From assembly GCA_033032865.1 (NCBI GenBank), contig JAWHQI010000328.1:1922001-1986000 (forward strand): a stretch of DNA of 64,000 nt, given 5' to 3'. The notes beneath the pieces are model-generated. The model was given only the letters and a program-made list of their open reading frames with translations. It searched no databases and had not been told where the DNA came from. This DNA comes from Dactylorhiza incarnata. Lineage: Eukaryota > Streptophyta > Magnoliopsida > Asparagales > Orchidaceae. This document shows, piece after piece, positions 32,214 to 44,695 of this stretch (positions are counted from its first letter, which is position 1; each line of letters starts with the position of its first letter). A program made the position numbers and the translations under genes.

Positions 32214-34501
32214 GATGAGTAGTAAAATATACGTATTTTTAGTATAGTCTTTAGCATAATTTTAAGTAATATTGTAAATATTTTATGTAAATTAATGAAT
32301 AAATTGCTTGTTTTATTATTTTCCTTACTAACTTAGCTTTATTTCTATTTTTCAATATTTTGGAATTTTTTGTTAGGTGACGCCCTCGGTTACGCCTGTG
32401 ACCAAGGCCACGTACATGGTCACGCCCGTGTACCACTCGATCGACTATCCTTCCCATCGATCGACATCCTGTCCCGTCGATTTTGAATGTCACTCCCGTG
32501 ACAAAGGGCGTGACAGCTTAAATATCAAATTCCAGCCTTCTCAGCGGTTCTCGCCTCTAATGTCTCGACGGAACAAAGAAGTCACGGTCGTGTACATGGT
32601 CACGCCCGTGTACCACTCGATCCACATCTCGTCCCGTCGATAAACATCTCGTCCGGTCGATCGGCTTGTTGTCCGATCGATTTTACAAGTCACTCCCATA
32701 ACCGAGGCCGTGACACATCAAATCCTTCCAGAAGCAAGCATACACGCCAGTCGTCACGCCCCAGTTGAACCTGATGTTTGCTGCCCAAAGTCATGCCTAT
32801 GACACCTCAAGTCACGCCCGTGTACTGCCATTTTCTCCGGTCAACTCTTCTAGAAGGCGGCTGAAGCGACCTCAATCACACGCGCAAAAGTCACGCCCTC
32901 GATCACGGGCGAGATCGAGGGTGTGTAATCTTAAAATCTTCCCTATAAATAGAGGGGCTCGGCTGAAGCTTAGGATCCATATTTTGAGAGTGTTTTAGTG
33001 TTTTCTTGAATTATTTTGAGTGTATGTGAGTTCTTTTATGCATTTAAGTTGTATTTCTTTTGTAATTTTCATTTTCCTAGTCTAGTTGTAATATTTATTT
33101 TGAGAATAAAATAGTTTGTTTTCTCATTTGGATCTTCTTTTCCTTATGTCAAGAGTGTGTGAGTGTATCATTTTCCTAGTCTAGTTGTAATATTTATTTT
33201 GAGAATAAAATAGTTTGTTTTCTCATTTGGATCTTCTTTTCCTTATGTCAAGAGTGTGTGAGTGTATGAGTTTAATTTTTCTTTTCTTTTAATTTAGTTG
33301 GTGTGCAAGTATCATTATTGTTTTTGCTTTCTTTTAATTTTTCTTTTCTATTTATTCATCTTATTGTAGAGTGTGTGAGTTTATGAGATTAATTTTTATG
33401 CTTTCTTTCATTTTAAGGAGAGTGTGTGTGTATGAGATAATATTTTAATTTGTTTGTAATTTAGCTTTTAATTCAAAGTAGAGTGTGTGTGTGTGTGTGT
33501 GTATGAGAATAGCTTTTTCACTTTCTTTTATTTCAGTTTTTAATTTCAAAGTAGAGTGCGTGAGTGTTATATACCACCCCCCATCCCGGATGAGAGGCTA
33601 AGAACTTTTTAGCGCTTGATTAAAATGGTTGGGAAGGATACTATTTCTGCATTTTATAAGTCTTTTAATTTTCTTTGTTAAAAGCGCTTATATCCGCTTA
33701 AAATATTAACATGTATTATCTTATTACTAATGTCGTCCTCATTCTGATGTCGAAGAGCATTGGGACAAATAAATTATTTTCTAAAAATAAAATATCTCTT
33801 TCTAAAAATCAATTAACGAGCTTAAGGTTTACCTGAGAAAAATGTTGAGTGGAACCATATAATCGATGTATGGTTCTCATTTCCGTTTCCATACACTAGT
33901 TAGCCGAGAGGCTCGTGTGTATGGATTGATCACTTATAGGTAAAGAGAAGTGCGCTCTACCCTCGAGAGAGGATAAGGTAAGTCTCCCGAATTGGAAGAA
34001 ATATCCAATAGAGGGGTTCACAACATAAAGCGAGTATTAAGGAGATTCGATCAAAGAATGAGAGTTCGGTCGAATATTCTTAATCTCAGGTGGGCGTATC
34101 CTCGACAGAGGTGCATTCATACTTATGGAACCTCCACGGCCAAACCGTTCTAATGTTTTGAAAAATCAGATCTTTTACTTCTAAAAAAATGCTATTTTTC
34201 TCTAAAGGTAATTCGACATCGGGCGCTATCTTCATCATCATTTAAAACTCTAGTAATTCGTATATTGTCGCTCTCTAAATATTATAAATCAAATCAAAAA
34301 CTTATTCTGATAAAATAATAGTTCATTCCTTATAAGTAAGAGTAATCAACAGGATCCGTGGAAATATACGACCTTGATATTTTTAGCTAAAATATCCTGT
34401 ACTATACGCGATAAGGTATACTTGCCTCTATCGAAGAATAGTTTGGATATAAATTAAACAAAAACTTTAAAAACCTAAAAACCAAAACCCAAATCCAATC
34501 A
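32214..34501 (+). repeat. 5' LTR of Athila element C
   Basis: 2288 bp, starting CGATGAGTA (TG decayed to CG) and ending CCAATCA. U3 has CACGCCCGTG dyads (32380-32925), the last with 13-bp arms (32892-32904, 32913-32925). The TATA box is at 32944-32951. A 99-bp tandem duplication begins at about 33071. U5 is similar to that of A1 (TGATAAAATAATAG, GTAAGAGTA-TCAAC, ATACGACCTTG, CTCGAGAGAGGA). Confidence 0.82.
32944..32951 (+). promoter_or_regulatory. TATA box of Athila element C
   Basis: TATAAATA in CCCTATAAATAGAGGGG, 18 bp after the near-palindrome at 32892-32925. Confidence 0.7.
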
Positions 34502-34510
34502 CCAAGTTTT

Positions 34511-34528
34511 TGGCGCCGTTGCCGGGGA
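34511..34528 (+). other. Primer binding site of Athila element C (tRNA-Asp)
   Basis: TGGCGCCGTTGCCGGGGA, nine bases after the LTR end and identical to the A1 site. Confidence 0.92.
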
Positions 34529-34654
34529 CTTCGTGTTGTTATTTCGAAAAAGGAATCACTATTAATTTTATTACGTATATATTTTATAAAACAAAACACA
34601 AAACAATTTTTTTTTTAGAAAAAGCCAAAACCACAAATAATTTTTTATCAGTAT

Positions 34655-36050
34655 ATGACCCGAAAAAGCTCATCGGACGATTCGAACATTCCTTTTGACC
34701 CCGAAATCGAGCGCACCCTTCGTGAGCGCCTCCGATCTCATGATCTAAACTTGCTCAAATTTCCCGAAGAGTCTATCAGAGATACTGACGCTGAAGCTAT
34801 GACCGATCCAAATCCAGATGCGGACTCGCCACGAACCATGGCATATTATGTCAGGCTGAATTTGGAAGATACGGGATCAAGTATTACCCGCCGAACGGTG
34901 GCCAATAATAATTTTGAAATTAAATCTAGTATCATTCAAATGGTACAATAGTCAGTACAATTTGACGGTTTGCCGGATGAGGATCAGAATTTACACCTTT
35001 CAAACTTTTTGAAAATTTACAACACTTTTAAAAATAATGGCATTATTGATGACGCTATTCGTTTACGCCTATTTCAATTTTCGCTCCGGACAAAGGCTAA
35101 AACATGGTTACGTTCTTTCCCAAGAGGATCCATCACTACGTGGGGCCAATTGACGGAGAAATTTCTAACAAAATATTTTCCCCCGTCTAAAACTGCTAAA
35201 TTACGCAAAGATATCGCCTCTTTCATTCAATTCAATTCTGAGTCTCTCTACGAGACTTGTGAGCATTTTAAAGAGTTCTTGCTTAGATGTCCTCATCATG
35301 CGCTGCCGCCCTGGCTGCAGGTCTAGACGTTCTATAATGGCTTAAATTTCTCAACGCGATAGATGATGGATGCAGCCGTCTGGGGAACTTTAAACAACAA
35401 AATCCCGGAGGCCGCAAAAGCTCTGTTCGAAGAAATGACCACGAACACCTACCAATGGAATGTGCCTAGATCCCGCCCTACCAAACCGGCTGGCATATAT
35501 GAAGTGGATGCCACTGCTCACTTAGCCTCGCAAGTAGAGCGGCTAAGCAAGTAACTGGCGGAGATGACTGCTTCCTCCTTCACTCGAAGATGTTTTTGTC
35601 GAAGAAACTGTAGATTACTTAGGCAACCCCGTTCGGCCCCCCTTCAACCCTAACAACAATCCCTATAGTTATAATTATAATCCGGGTTGGAGGAACGACC
35701 CAAACTTCTCCTGGAGCAATCCAAACAATGCTCAGAGGCCCCCAAATGTGAACCTGCAAGGATTTCCACAAGGATTTCCGCAAGGATTCCAGCCTCCACC
35801 TCCCAAATCTTCTTCGCTCGAAGATGTTTTTGCTAAATACGTCGCGTCCACCGAGTCAAATATCCGGAATATTATCGGATTGATTAAAAACTTGGAAAAT
35901 TAGGTTGGACAGCTTGCAAAGATGGTCTCCGAGCGGCCGTATGGAGCTCTACCAGGGAACACGGAGCCGACCCAGAGAAAATGCCAATGCCGTAAACTTT
36001 TGCAGTGGCAAGGAGGTAACCTCCCCAAAATAGGTTGAACCTAAGATACC
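34655..36050 (+). pseudogene. Athila gag, decayed
   Basis: Capsid protein of an Athila element. The frame from 34655 carries stops at 34949, 35324, 35357 and 35552, then shifts frame near 35580 and has another stop at 35901. Recognisable blocks are MTRKSSSDDSN at the N-terminus, the capsid part FDGLPDEDQNLHLSNFL and RLRLFQFSLRTKAKTWLRSFP, TWGQLTEKFLTKYFPPSKT, then an Asn/Tyr-rich segment with YNPGWRNDPNFSW and GQLAKMVSERPYGALPGNTE near the end. These are typical of plant Athila gag. Most stops can be explained by a C-to-T change in a CAG or CAA codon. Confidence 0.85.
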
Positions 36051-37934
36051 TATTTCGACACTGACCCCTACACCCTCTCGTTCGATAGAAAAATCACTGA
36101 GTATTCCGGCTGTGCCGAACGTATGTAGCCAACCTCTTCCTTATCCTTCAAAAATAAATAACGAGCAGAAGGAAGAGCTATTTACAAAAATCTTACAAAT
36201 TATAAAACAAATTCAAATCAACGTTCCTTTCTGCGAGGTACTCTCCCAAATGCCGAAATACGTGAAATATCTTAAAGAGTTACTTTCTAATAAAAAGAAA
36301 CTCGAGGATGTTTTGTGTGTTTCCGGTAACACGGAATGCTCAGCTGTTCTCCTTAAAAAATTGCCGCAAAAATTGAACGACCTGGGACGGTTCTCCATCT
36401 TGTGTCTCTTCGGCAATTGGTTAATCAAGTACGCTCTAGCGGACTTGGGCGCCGTCATCAATTTGATGACCTTTTCCCTTTTCAAAACACTCAATTTGGG
36501 CGTCCCGAGCCTGACAAAGATGAGCATCCAACTCGCGGACCGCTCGATAAAGTACCCGATAGGGGTTGTGGAGGATGTTCTGGTCAAGGTTGATAAGTTT
36601 ATATTCCCGGTAGGCTTCGTCATCCTGGACATAGAGGAGGACGTTGAGGTACCTATTATACTCGGTCACCCCTTCCTCGCAACCTCCCACACATTAATAG
36701 ATGTAAGTAACGGTCGAATCCTCCTTCGGGTCGGAGACGACGAAGTTACTTTGCATATTAATCCCTCGATGCAGAACTCCCTATCGAACGATGATTCCAG
36801 TTTTAACCTAGAACCCGCGTTTGAAGAGGAATGTTCTTCCCTTTGTAAATTTCTCACCTTAGCATTAAATAATTTGGATTTGGCGAATCTATTTTGTCTC
36901 GACGAAATGCTGACAGATTCTCCATTAGAACCCTTCGATTCTGAAGCTTTAAAAATTAAATCATCATACGAAGAACAACCAGTCCTCGAACTGAAACAAC
37001 TCCCCGATAATCTAAAATATGTTTTTCTTGAAAAAGATTTAAAACATCATGTTATTATTTCTTCCTCCTTAATTGAGTCGGAGATTTCCGAATTAGTAGA
37101 AGTTTTAAACAAACATCGTCGTGCAATTGCATGGCAGATTTCGAATATCAGGGGGATAAACCCCTCGTTCTGTACCCAAAAGATTTTTGTAGAAGACAAC
37201 CCCCGTAAAACCATTCAGCCTCAATGACGACTTAACCCAAACATGCGGGATGTCGTTAAGGCTGAGATTATAAAACTCCTCGACGCGGGAATTATCTATC
37301 CTATATCTGATAGTACGTAGGTAAGCCACGTACAAGTGGTCCCCAAAAAGGGTTGTATAACGGTCGTGGAAAACCAGAATAACGAATTGATCCCAACTTG
37401 TACTATTATGGGTTGGAGGGTGTGCATCGATTACCAGAAATTAAATGATGCCACCAGAAAAGACCAATTTCGGCTACCGTTCATCGATCAAATCATGGAG
37501 CGTCACTCAGGTCATCCTTTTTATCGTTTTCTCGATGGTCTCTCGGGGTTTTTCCAAATCCCTATTTCCCTCGAAGACCAGGAGAAAACAACTTTTACTT
37601 GCCCTATCGACACCTTCACATATCGAAGGATGTCGTTTGGCCTCTACAATGCGCCAGCTACATTACAAAGATGTATGCTGGCTATATTTAGCGAGCTCGT
37701 AGAAGATATCATGGAAGTCTTTATGGACGACTTCTCCATTTTTGGAAACTTTTTTAAAAACTACTTGAAAATTTTAGATTGAGTCCTCCAGTGGTGTGAA
37801 GAGACAAATTTAGTCTTAAACTGGGAGAAATGTAACTTTATGGTCTGAGAAGGTTTGGTCCTCGGCCATAATATTTCTTCCAAGGGGATGGAGGTCGATA
37901 GGGCCAAAGTCGCAATAATTGAACAACTTCCCGC
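36051..37934 (+). pseudogene. Athila pol: protease and N-terminal reverse transcriptase, decayed and interrupted
   Basis: In one frame: a linker (EVLSQMPKYVKYLKELLSNKK), a retropepsin-like domain with the active-site D-L-G (ALADLGAVINLM) and the flap-side segment VPIILGHPFLAT, then reverse transcriptase with GWRVCIDYQKLNDATRKD, FLDGLSGFFQIPI, MSFGLYNAP and the catalytic FMDDFSIFG. Stops lie at 37225 (TGA), 37318 (TAG), 37780 (TGA) and about 37847 (TGA), all explicable as C-to-T or G-to-A. The frame runs to the insertion point of LARD2 (…AIIEQLPA). The longest clean stretch is 36112-37227, 371 codons. Confidence 0.87.
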
Positions 37935-40694
37935 TGTAACATTCCCAAAACAACTAGACCCCTAAGATGCATTTTGTCATGACAAGGTCATGGCATTGCT
38001 CTATGACACCAAAATAGCCATAGAACCAGGGTGAATATATAGGTAAAAATCACCTTGGTGTGCAAATAGTTAAATATGAGTCCAAATTTTAGAGCTTGAT
38101 ATTTAAGCTTCAAAATGATAAGTTGGACCCGTCAACTCTTCCTAAACCCCTTAGAGAGTTCCTTGGGTCACCATGGGTCCATTGGGGTCAGTCAGATGGG
38201 CAATTTGACCAGAGTCAACATAGACCCTAATTTGGTTAAATCACCCCCTATTGGACCAACTAGATAATTAGAGTTCAAATTGACCCCACCCTAGCATCCC
38301 TAATAGTTTAGAAAATTCAATAGGTCACTAATGACCCAAAGAGCCAAGCCAAGACCTTGAACTATGCCAAAATTACCATTGGGCCCACTTAGCCAATTTG
38401 GCCCAAATGGCTCAATTGAGCTCAAGTTGGCCTAACCTAGTCACATTTCACAATAATTGATGTCCATATACCCAATGGCACCAATGTGGGTCAGCCAAAT
38501 TGGTTAGGTTGACCTAGGGTCAACCCTAACCCATTAAACCCTACATTATTCACCTTGGGTCAAGTTAGCCCAAAGTCCAAATCAATTGGGTATAGCCCAA
38601 TGTATCAAGGCCCAAACAAAAAAAATGGGCCCATGAAATTTCTGAACCCTAAGAATTCTGAAATTCATAAAATTGGGTTAAATTATTTGGGGGAAAAGAC
38701 AAAGAGGGGACATGGGAATAAGAAAATGGGATTGAGTGACAAATGACACTCAATACCCCTTCCCAAGCACCCTTCTGAGCTCCTGCATCAGTTCCCCATC
38801 TTTTCCCTAAGCTGTGCATGCAATTCCATTGGCTACCATGGGAGGTGCCACCTTGGCCGAACCCCATGCAATGGCAGACTTGGATTAAAGCTCCCCAGCC
38901 CAAATTGAAGGCTCCAATACCTTCAATGAGTAGAGAGGAAGAGAAGCCCCGTGGGAATTACAGGAATCGAGCACTAGAAGGGGAGATCACCATGGGAGCT
39001 CAACAAAATTTTCGACCATGGCAAACACGAGCTTCCTTCAACCTCAAGCCAAATCAAGGCAAGTTCCTCTCCCCCTCCTCCAACGCTAGTTATCTCATCT
39101 ATTCCGTTTCGATTCGTGGACGAAAATGGTGGTTTTGCCATTTCAATTTCTTGCTCCTAACCAAAAAAATGAGAATGTTGTGGGACCACCTCCGACCGCC
39201 TCCATTCGAGTTCTCACCGCCATTCGCTAGCCCTACCTCGGCCGAAGGTGAAGGCTTGGGGGATTCTCCGGCAATGGCCGGAGATCGCCGAAAAATTGCC
39301 CGCAACTCAGCCCAACACTGGATAATCCGATCCATTGGCTCAAAGAGGAAGACGGGTTCCTAACTGTCCGATCTGGATGATTGGATCACCGCAGCCCAGT
39401 TTATTTAAATTAAACTTATTTAAATGATTTTGTCACACTATACCCGAATTTTGTAAGCCGATTTTGAGGTCCTTAGAGGCCGAAAAACGAAAAATGCCCA
39501 GAGACATGACTTGTAGATCCTGGAGTCTACTTTAATTAGAAATTAAGATCAGGTCAATTGATGACCTGTAGCCCCTTGTAGGTCGGATTTAGTGGGACTG
39601 GTCCAAATAGTGAACCAACCACATTTTTATTAATTCCCATTGATTGGTACCTCACCAAGGCCTGAAATTTTGGGCATGGTTGAGATACATATAGAGGCAT
39701 ATTCAATAGAAATTTCAGATTTTTAGGACAAAAATGTCCTATGGTTTTGGAAAAATTTTACTTTTTCTTGTGACACCTAAATCTAGGGTTATACAAGGTC
39801 AACTCCACTCAAATCTCTGGTGGATGGTATATTAGATCAAGGATAGTCCATGGACAAATTTGAGGTCACTTGGACTCATGCATGTTGAGATATCTCACAT
39901 GCAAGATCTTTAGTCATGATGAATGGTAACCCCTTTAACCCAATGACCTAATTTGTGAAATTAATGGAGAAATCCTCCATGCATGCCTCTGAAACGTTGG
40001 GGTATTTGTATGTCATGGGGTTATACACTATGGATATGAGTTTCATTACTTTTGGAAATTATTTTCCTAAAGTTTTGAATTAAACAAAAATTGTCACACT
40101 TTTAAATAAATGAAATAACTTGAATCAAAACTTTAGGAATAAATCCAAAACTCTGGGAAATGTGTCTTTGACTTGAAGGGCATATTCAGGAATTTTGCTG
40201 GATTTTCTTTATCACATTTATTTCTCTGAATTTGATTTAATTTGTTAGGTCAAATTTATTCAAGTATGAAATTTAGGCCTCATATGCCATTGAAAAATTA
40301 TGAAATTATTTTAGTAGATTCCCTTAGTGATCTTATAGCTCTGTAAATTTTTCCAGAATTTTTAGAAGAATTTTGCAGTAGATATCATTTTATTAAAGAA
40401 AACCCCCTTTTTATATTTAATTAAATTGATGGGGGTAAATTAGTTTGTAAAATTCCAAATCTCTGGCTATAGTGATATTCTCATGTTTTGGACCTCTGCT
40501 AAATAATTCAGATCATGTTGATGATTTTATACAGTAGTCACATTACAAATTAAGTGTAAACCATTATTTTATTTAATTTGAAAATAGGGTAATATAGTTA
40601 ATAAAATATTGATTATCAAGATTTGGTAGTTTTATAGTGTGACACACCAGTAGCAATTATCTCAAGATATTATGATGGAAATTTAGGGTAGGTC

Positions 40695-42408
40695 TGTTGG
40701 AACAACCCTATTTGTGATTTGGGCTAGGATCACTATATGTTGACTAAGGACAAAGTTGACCCCAATGTATAGTTTATGGGTCAAGAGTTTAGGAAGAGTT
40801 TAGGCTGTTAGAACTAGAAATTTCATTAAGATTCTGCGTTCGACGAATGGCTAGCTGCGTTCGACGAATGGCTAGCTGCGTTCGACGAATGGCAATCTGC
40901 GTTCGACGAACAGACTTGTTCTCATCGCTCGACGCTCCCGTCTCAGCGGTCGAAGAATTTGCTCAAGCTCAGTGCTCGACGCTCAGCGCTCGACGCTCTT
41001 ACTCAGTCTCAGCGCTCGACATTCTCAGAGCAGTGCTCGATGAATTCCAGCCAGCGCTCGACGAATTCTTTACTGAAGCACAGATCGACATATTCAGACT
41101 CCAGATTATTTAATACTTAAATATCAGTTATTTGTCAGTTCTCTGATCACAGATCGACGACAGTAACGGTTCTTTTATCAGATCAAGTAAGGAAATATAT
41201 TTCCTTTATTATTTAAGTTATAGCCGTTGACACTTCCAGTAGAAAAGGACAAATCATGGAAAAAGGAAAGAGATTACGGCGTGCAGATGTACTGTTCCCA
41301 GAATATCTTCTCAGATATAATATATTCCTTAATATAAGGGATTTGCATTTAATAGCTATCAAAAATTTGAAAAGGCAGAAGATATACAGCAGATTATATA
41401 CAAGCTTACACGACAGATGATATACAGAACATTATTTTCAAATTGCAGCACAGTTTTTCAAAACAAGAAAGAAAGACAAAAAGAAAAAAAAAGGAAACAA
41501 GAAGAACATATAATTAACAGATCTTCTTCTTCCTCCTCCAGCAGCAGCACATAATTTCTGAGAACCTCTTCAACACCATCTCAATATTTCTGCTGCAAGA
41601 ATCAAGAAAGAAAGAAGAAGAAGAACAAACACAGACAGAGAAAATAATTTTCAGTGTTCTTCTTTCTCAAAGTAGCACCTTCATTCAACTGAGAACATTC
41701 TCATCAACTATACTCTCTCAGTCTTTGCTGCAAGCTCAGATCATCAAAAGAGCAACAACAACCTGAGAAACACTCTTGTCTTTCAGTTTTATCTGCTACA
41801 GGAAGATCAAATCTTTCAAGAAAAGGCACCAGCACTTTCAACTATCAAACATCTCATATCAGACAGAGGAGTTCTTTTCTACATCAAATCCACTAGAGTC
41901 TTCTCTATACATCTTGACAGAGAAGAACTTCAAAACCCCTCTCCATTCCATTCTGTACAGGGTTAATACTCCCTTCAAAAGTGTAACCCACTGGGGGCAA
42001 GACACCTTATCAAAAAAATCCTTGTGTGGTTTTTAAGCACCTTATCAAAAGCTTATCCGTGATTTGGGCACCTGATCAAACTCCCATTGGTGTGTGGACA
42101 CCTTATCAAAAATCCCTTGGTGTGAGGGCACCTTATCAGAAATCTTAGTGGATTCCTACTAAGGGTGGTAGAAGAGTAGACGTACCCAGATTTATTGGGG
42201 AACTACTATAGCTCCTTGTGTCTTCTGTGTTTGATTCCTTTTCTGTGTTTGTGCTGTGCTGATTTTATTTACTTAGTTTTTATTACTCACTCTCATATAC
42301 ACATATATATATCACTATTTTTAATTCCGCTATAAAACTAAGGGAAAAAGTTTTTAAACTCTATTCACCCCCCTCTAGAGTTAATTTAAGATCTAACCTC
42401 CACTTTCA
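40695..42408 (+). mobile_element. Ty1-copia solo LTR in LARD2 5' LTR
   Basis: 1714 bp, TGTTGGAACA…CACTTTCA, flanked by AGGTC at 40690-40694 and 42409-42413, and absent at the matching place in the 3' LTR (about 53259). No internal region, so unequal recombination between its two LTRs removed the rest. Contains four 21-bp repeats CTGCGTTCGACGAATGG… (40834-40914) and degenerate ACCTTATCAAAA repeats (42000-42150). CACCCCCCTCTAGAG near the end matches other copia LTRs here. Confidence 0.88.
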
Positions 42409-42659
42409 AGGTCCTTCACAAACCATGGAAAAAACCCTAAATAGTGTTTAATTTAATTATGTTGAAAATAATTGTTGCCAATTTAAGATTCTCTGGAAAT
42501 TGTAATTTTATATTGAGTTACATCAGTAGAATTAATTTCAAGTTGTTGGGATGAAAATTTAGGGTAGACCCTTCACAAAATATAAAATGTCTTCCATGGG
42601 TATTTTAATTGCTTATGGAGAGATTTATTTGTGGGAGGTTATGAAATTTAGGATATGAG

Positions 42660-43615
42660 TTTTTTAGACCATTATTATATTATATTGAGTTTCTCAGAAT
42701 TTATGGAGATCAATTGTTGACACTTGGTGTATAAACCTCTATTTGCACCCCATCTATTTTAAATAGAATTTGTGAATAGATATTCCCTGGAAAATTTTGA
42801 AACTTAGGGTTTAAGGTTGTTAGACCATTATTATGTTATATTGAGTTTCTCAGAATTTATGGAGATCAATTGTTGACACTTGGTGTATAAACCTCTATTT
42901 GCACCCCATCTACTTTAAATAGAATTTGTGAATAAATATTCCCTGGAAAAATGTGAAACTTAGGGTGTAAGGTTTTTAGACCATTATTATGCTATATTGA
43001 ATTTCTCAGAATTTATGGAGATCAATTGTTGACACTTGGTGAATAAAACTCTATTTGCATCCCATCTATTTTAAATAGAATTTATGAAAAAATATTCCCT
43101 GGAAAAATGTGAAACTTAGGGTTTGAAGTTTTAAGACCATTACTATGTTACTGTGAATTTATCAGAATTTATAGAGATCTCTAGTTGATAATTGATGTGC
43201 AAATCACTACTTGCACCCCCATTCACTTTAAATAGAAATCATGATTAAATATTCCATGGAAAAATGTGAAACTTAGGGTTTGAAGTTTTTAGACCATTAC
43301 TATATTACAGTGAATTTATCAGAATTTATAGAGATCTCTAGTTGATACTTGAGGTGTAAACCCTATTTGCACCCCATTCATTTTAAATGGAAATTATGAT
43401 TAAATATTCCCTGGAAAAATATGAAACTTAGGGTTTGAGGTTTTTAGACCATTACAATGTTATATTGAATTTATCAGAATTTATGGAGATCATTAGTTGA
43501 TACTTGATGTACAAAACCCTATTTGCACACCATCCATTTTAGATAGAAATTATGATTAAATATCCCCTAGAAAATTATGAAATTTAGGATTTGAAGTTTT
43601 TAGATCGTTACTCAT
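42660..43615. repeat. 156-bp degenerate tandem array (LARD2 5' LTR)
   Basis: The TTAGACC motif recurs at about 42665, 42821, 42977, 43132, 43290, 43445 and 43601. Units share CAGAATTTATGGAGATC, CTATTTGCACCCCATC and ATATTCCCTGGAAAA. The matching array is at 53511-54370, with a local rearrangement. Confidence 0.85.
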
Positions 43616-44307
43616 TGCGAACCTATGGTAAGAAATTGGAACTCATTAGGACATGATAGGGCCAGGGTTCCATCTTAAGAGTCAAACCTATTTCAATCTC
43701 ACCTTGGTCTGCGAACAGTAGAAACTTAAAACATAGATGTGGACCCCTCCTTTATGGTAACCACCCCTAGAGTTATTAACTCTAAGAGATTTGCATATGC
43801 CCAATTAGGTTGGAGGATTAATCACCAAAGGCAGTCAACGGAAGTGAAGACGGGGTGTGTTTAGTAAAACTATCAATTCAAAAATTTCACAAGGGCCTAT
43901 TAGGGAAGGTGAAGAATGACTTAGCAGGAAGTTCAAGTTGTGATTGAGAGATAACACAAGGAATTAGTCAGTCACTAGGTATGACATGGTTCGGTGTTCA
44001 AAAGAATACCGACACAGGTCTGCCCGAGTCAAATGGTAATCCACCCTAGGATTTTAGAGCAATTAGAGAGCAAATGGGCATATAAGAATGGGTAGAAACC
44101 AATAAGAGTAAATATCCTGGAAAGGGGAACTTGGGCTTTAGTCACCATCGCATTCCCTAGTAGCATTGCGAGCCCTTCACTGGGTAATCCACGGGAAGTC
44201 CAGGATTCACCCCAAGCCTCTGAGGTCAACTAATAATAGACAAGAGTAGTAAAGTAGGAGAACTGGAAATATAATCTCCTTCCCATATTTGGCAGGGAAA
44301 GGAATAA

Positions 44308-44695
44308 GGACTGGGATAGTCTTGCGAGCGGTAGGCTCGGCCTATAAGGAAAGACTGAGATAGTCCTGCGAGTGATAGGCTCGGGTTATAAGGAAGGACT
44401 GGGATAGTCCTGCGAGCGGTAGGCTTGGGTTATAAGGAAGGACTGAGTTAGTCCTTTGAGCGGTAGGCTCGAATTATAAATAAGGACTGGGATAGTCCTG
44501 CGAGCGGTAGGCTTAGGTTATAAGGAAGGACTGGGTTAGTCCTGCGAGCGGTAGGCTCGAGTTATAAGGAAGGACTGGGATAGTCCTGCGAGCGGTAGGC
44601 TCGGGTTATAAGGAAAGACTGGTATTGTCCTGCGAGCGGTAGGCTCGGGTTATAAGGAAGGACTGAGACAGTCCTGCGAGCGGTTGGCTCGATTT
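44308..44695 (+). repeat. 44-bp tandem array of double hairpins (LARD2 5' LTR)
   Basis: About nine units at 44308, 44352, 44396, 44440, 44484 and on. Each has GGACT-gggat-AGTCC and then CGAGC-ggtag-GCTCG, joined by TG, followed by GGTTATAAGGAA. The matching array is at 63063-63450. Variants include G-T pairs (CGAGT/GGCTCG). Confidence 0.82.

Larger units (their letters stand above)
32214..37934 (+). mobile_element. C: Athila-type Ty3/gypsy retrotransposon, 5' part
   Basis: 5' LTR 32214-34501, tRNA-Asp primer site, gag, protease and the first part of reverse transcriptase in the usual order. LARD2 interrupts it at 37934. The rest of RT, RNase H, integrase and the 3' LTR should resume beyond the window. 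At least nine in-frame stops and a frameshift make it inactive. Confidence 0.88.

Noticed and set aside
38818..39363. 181-codon frame in the LARD2 5' LTR as a gene
   Set aside because: The matching part of the 3' LTR has a different start and frame (49587-50078) and is cut by an insertion. No domain is recognisable.
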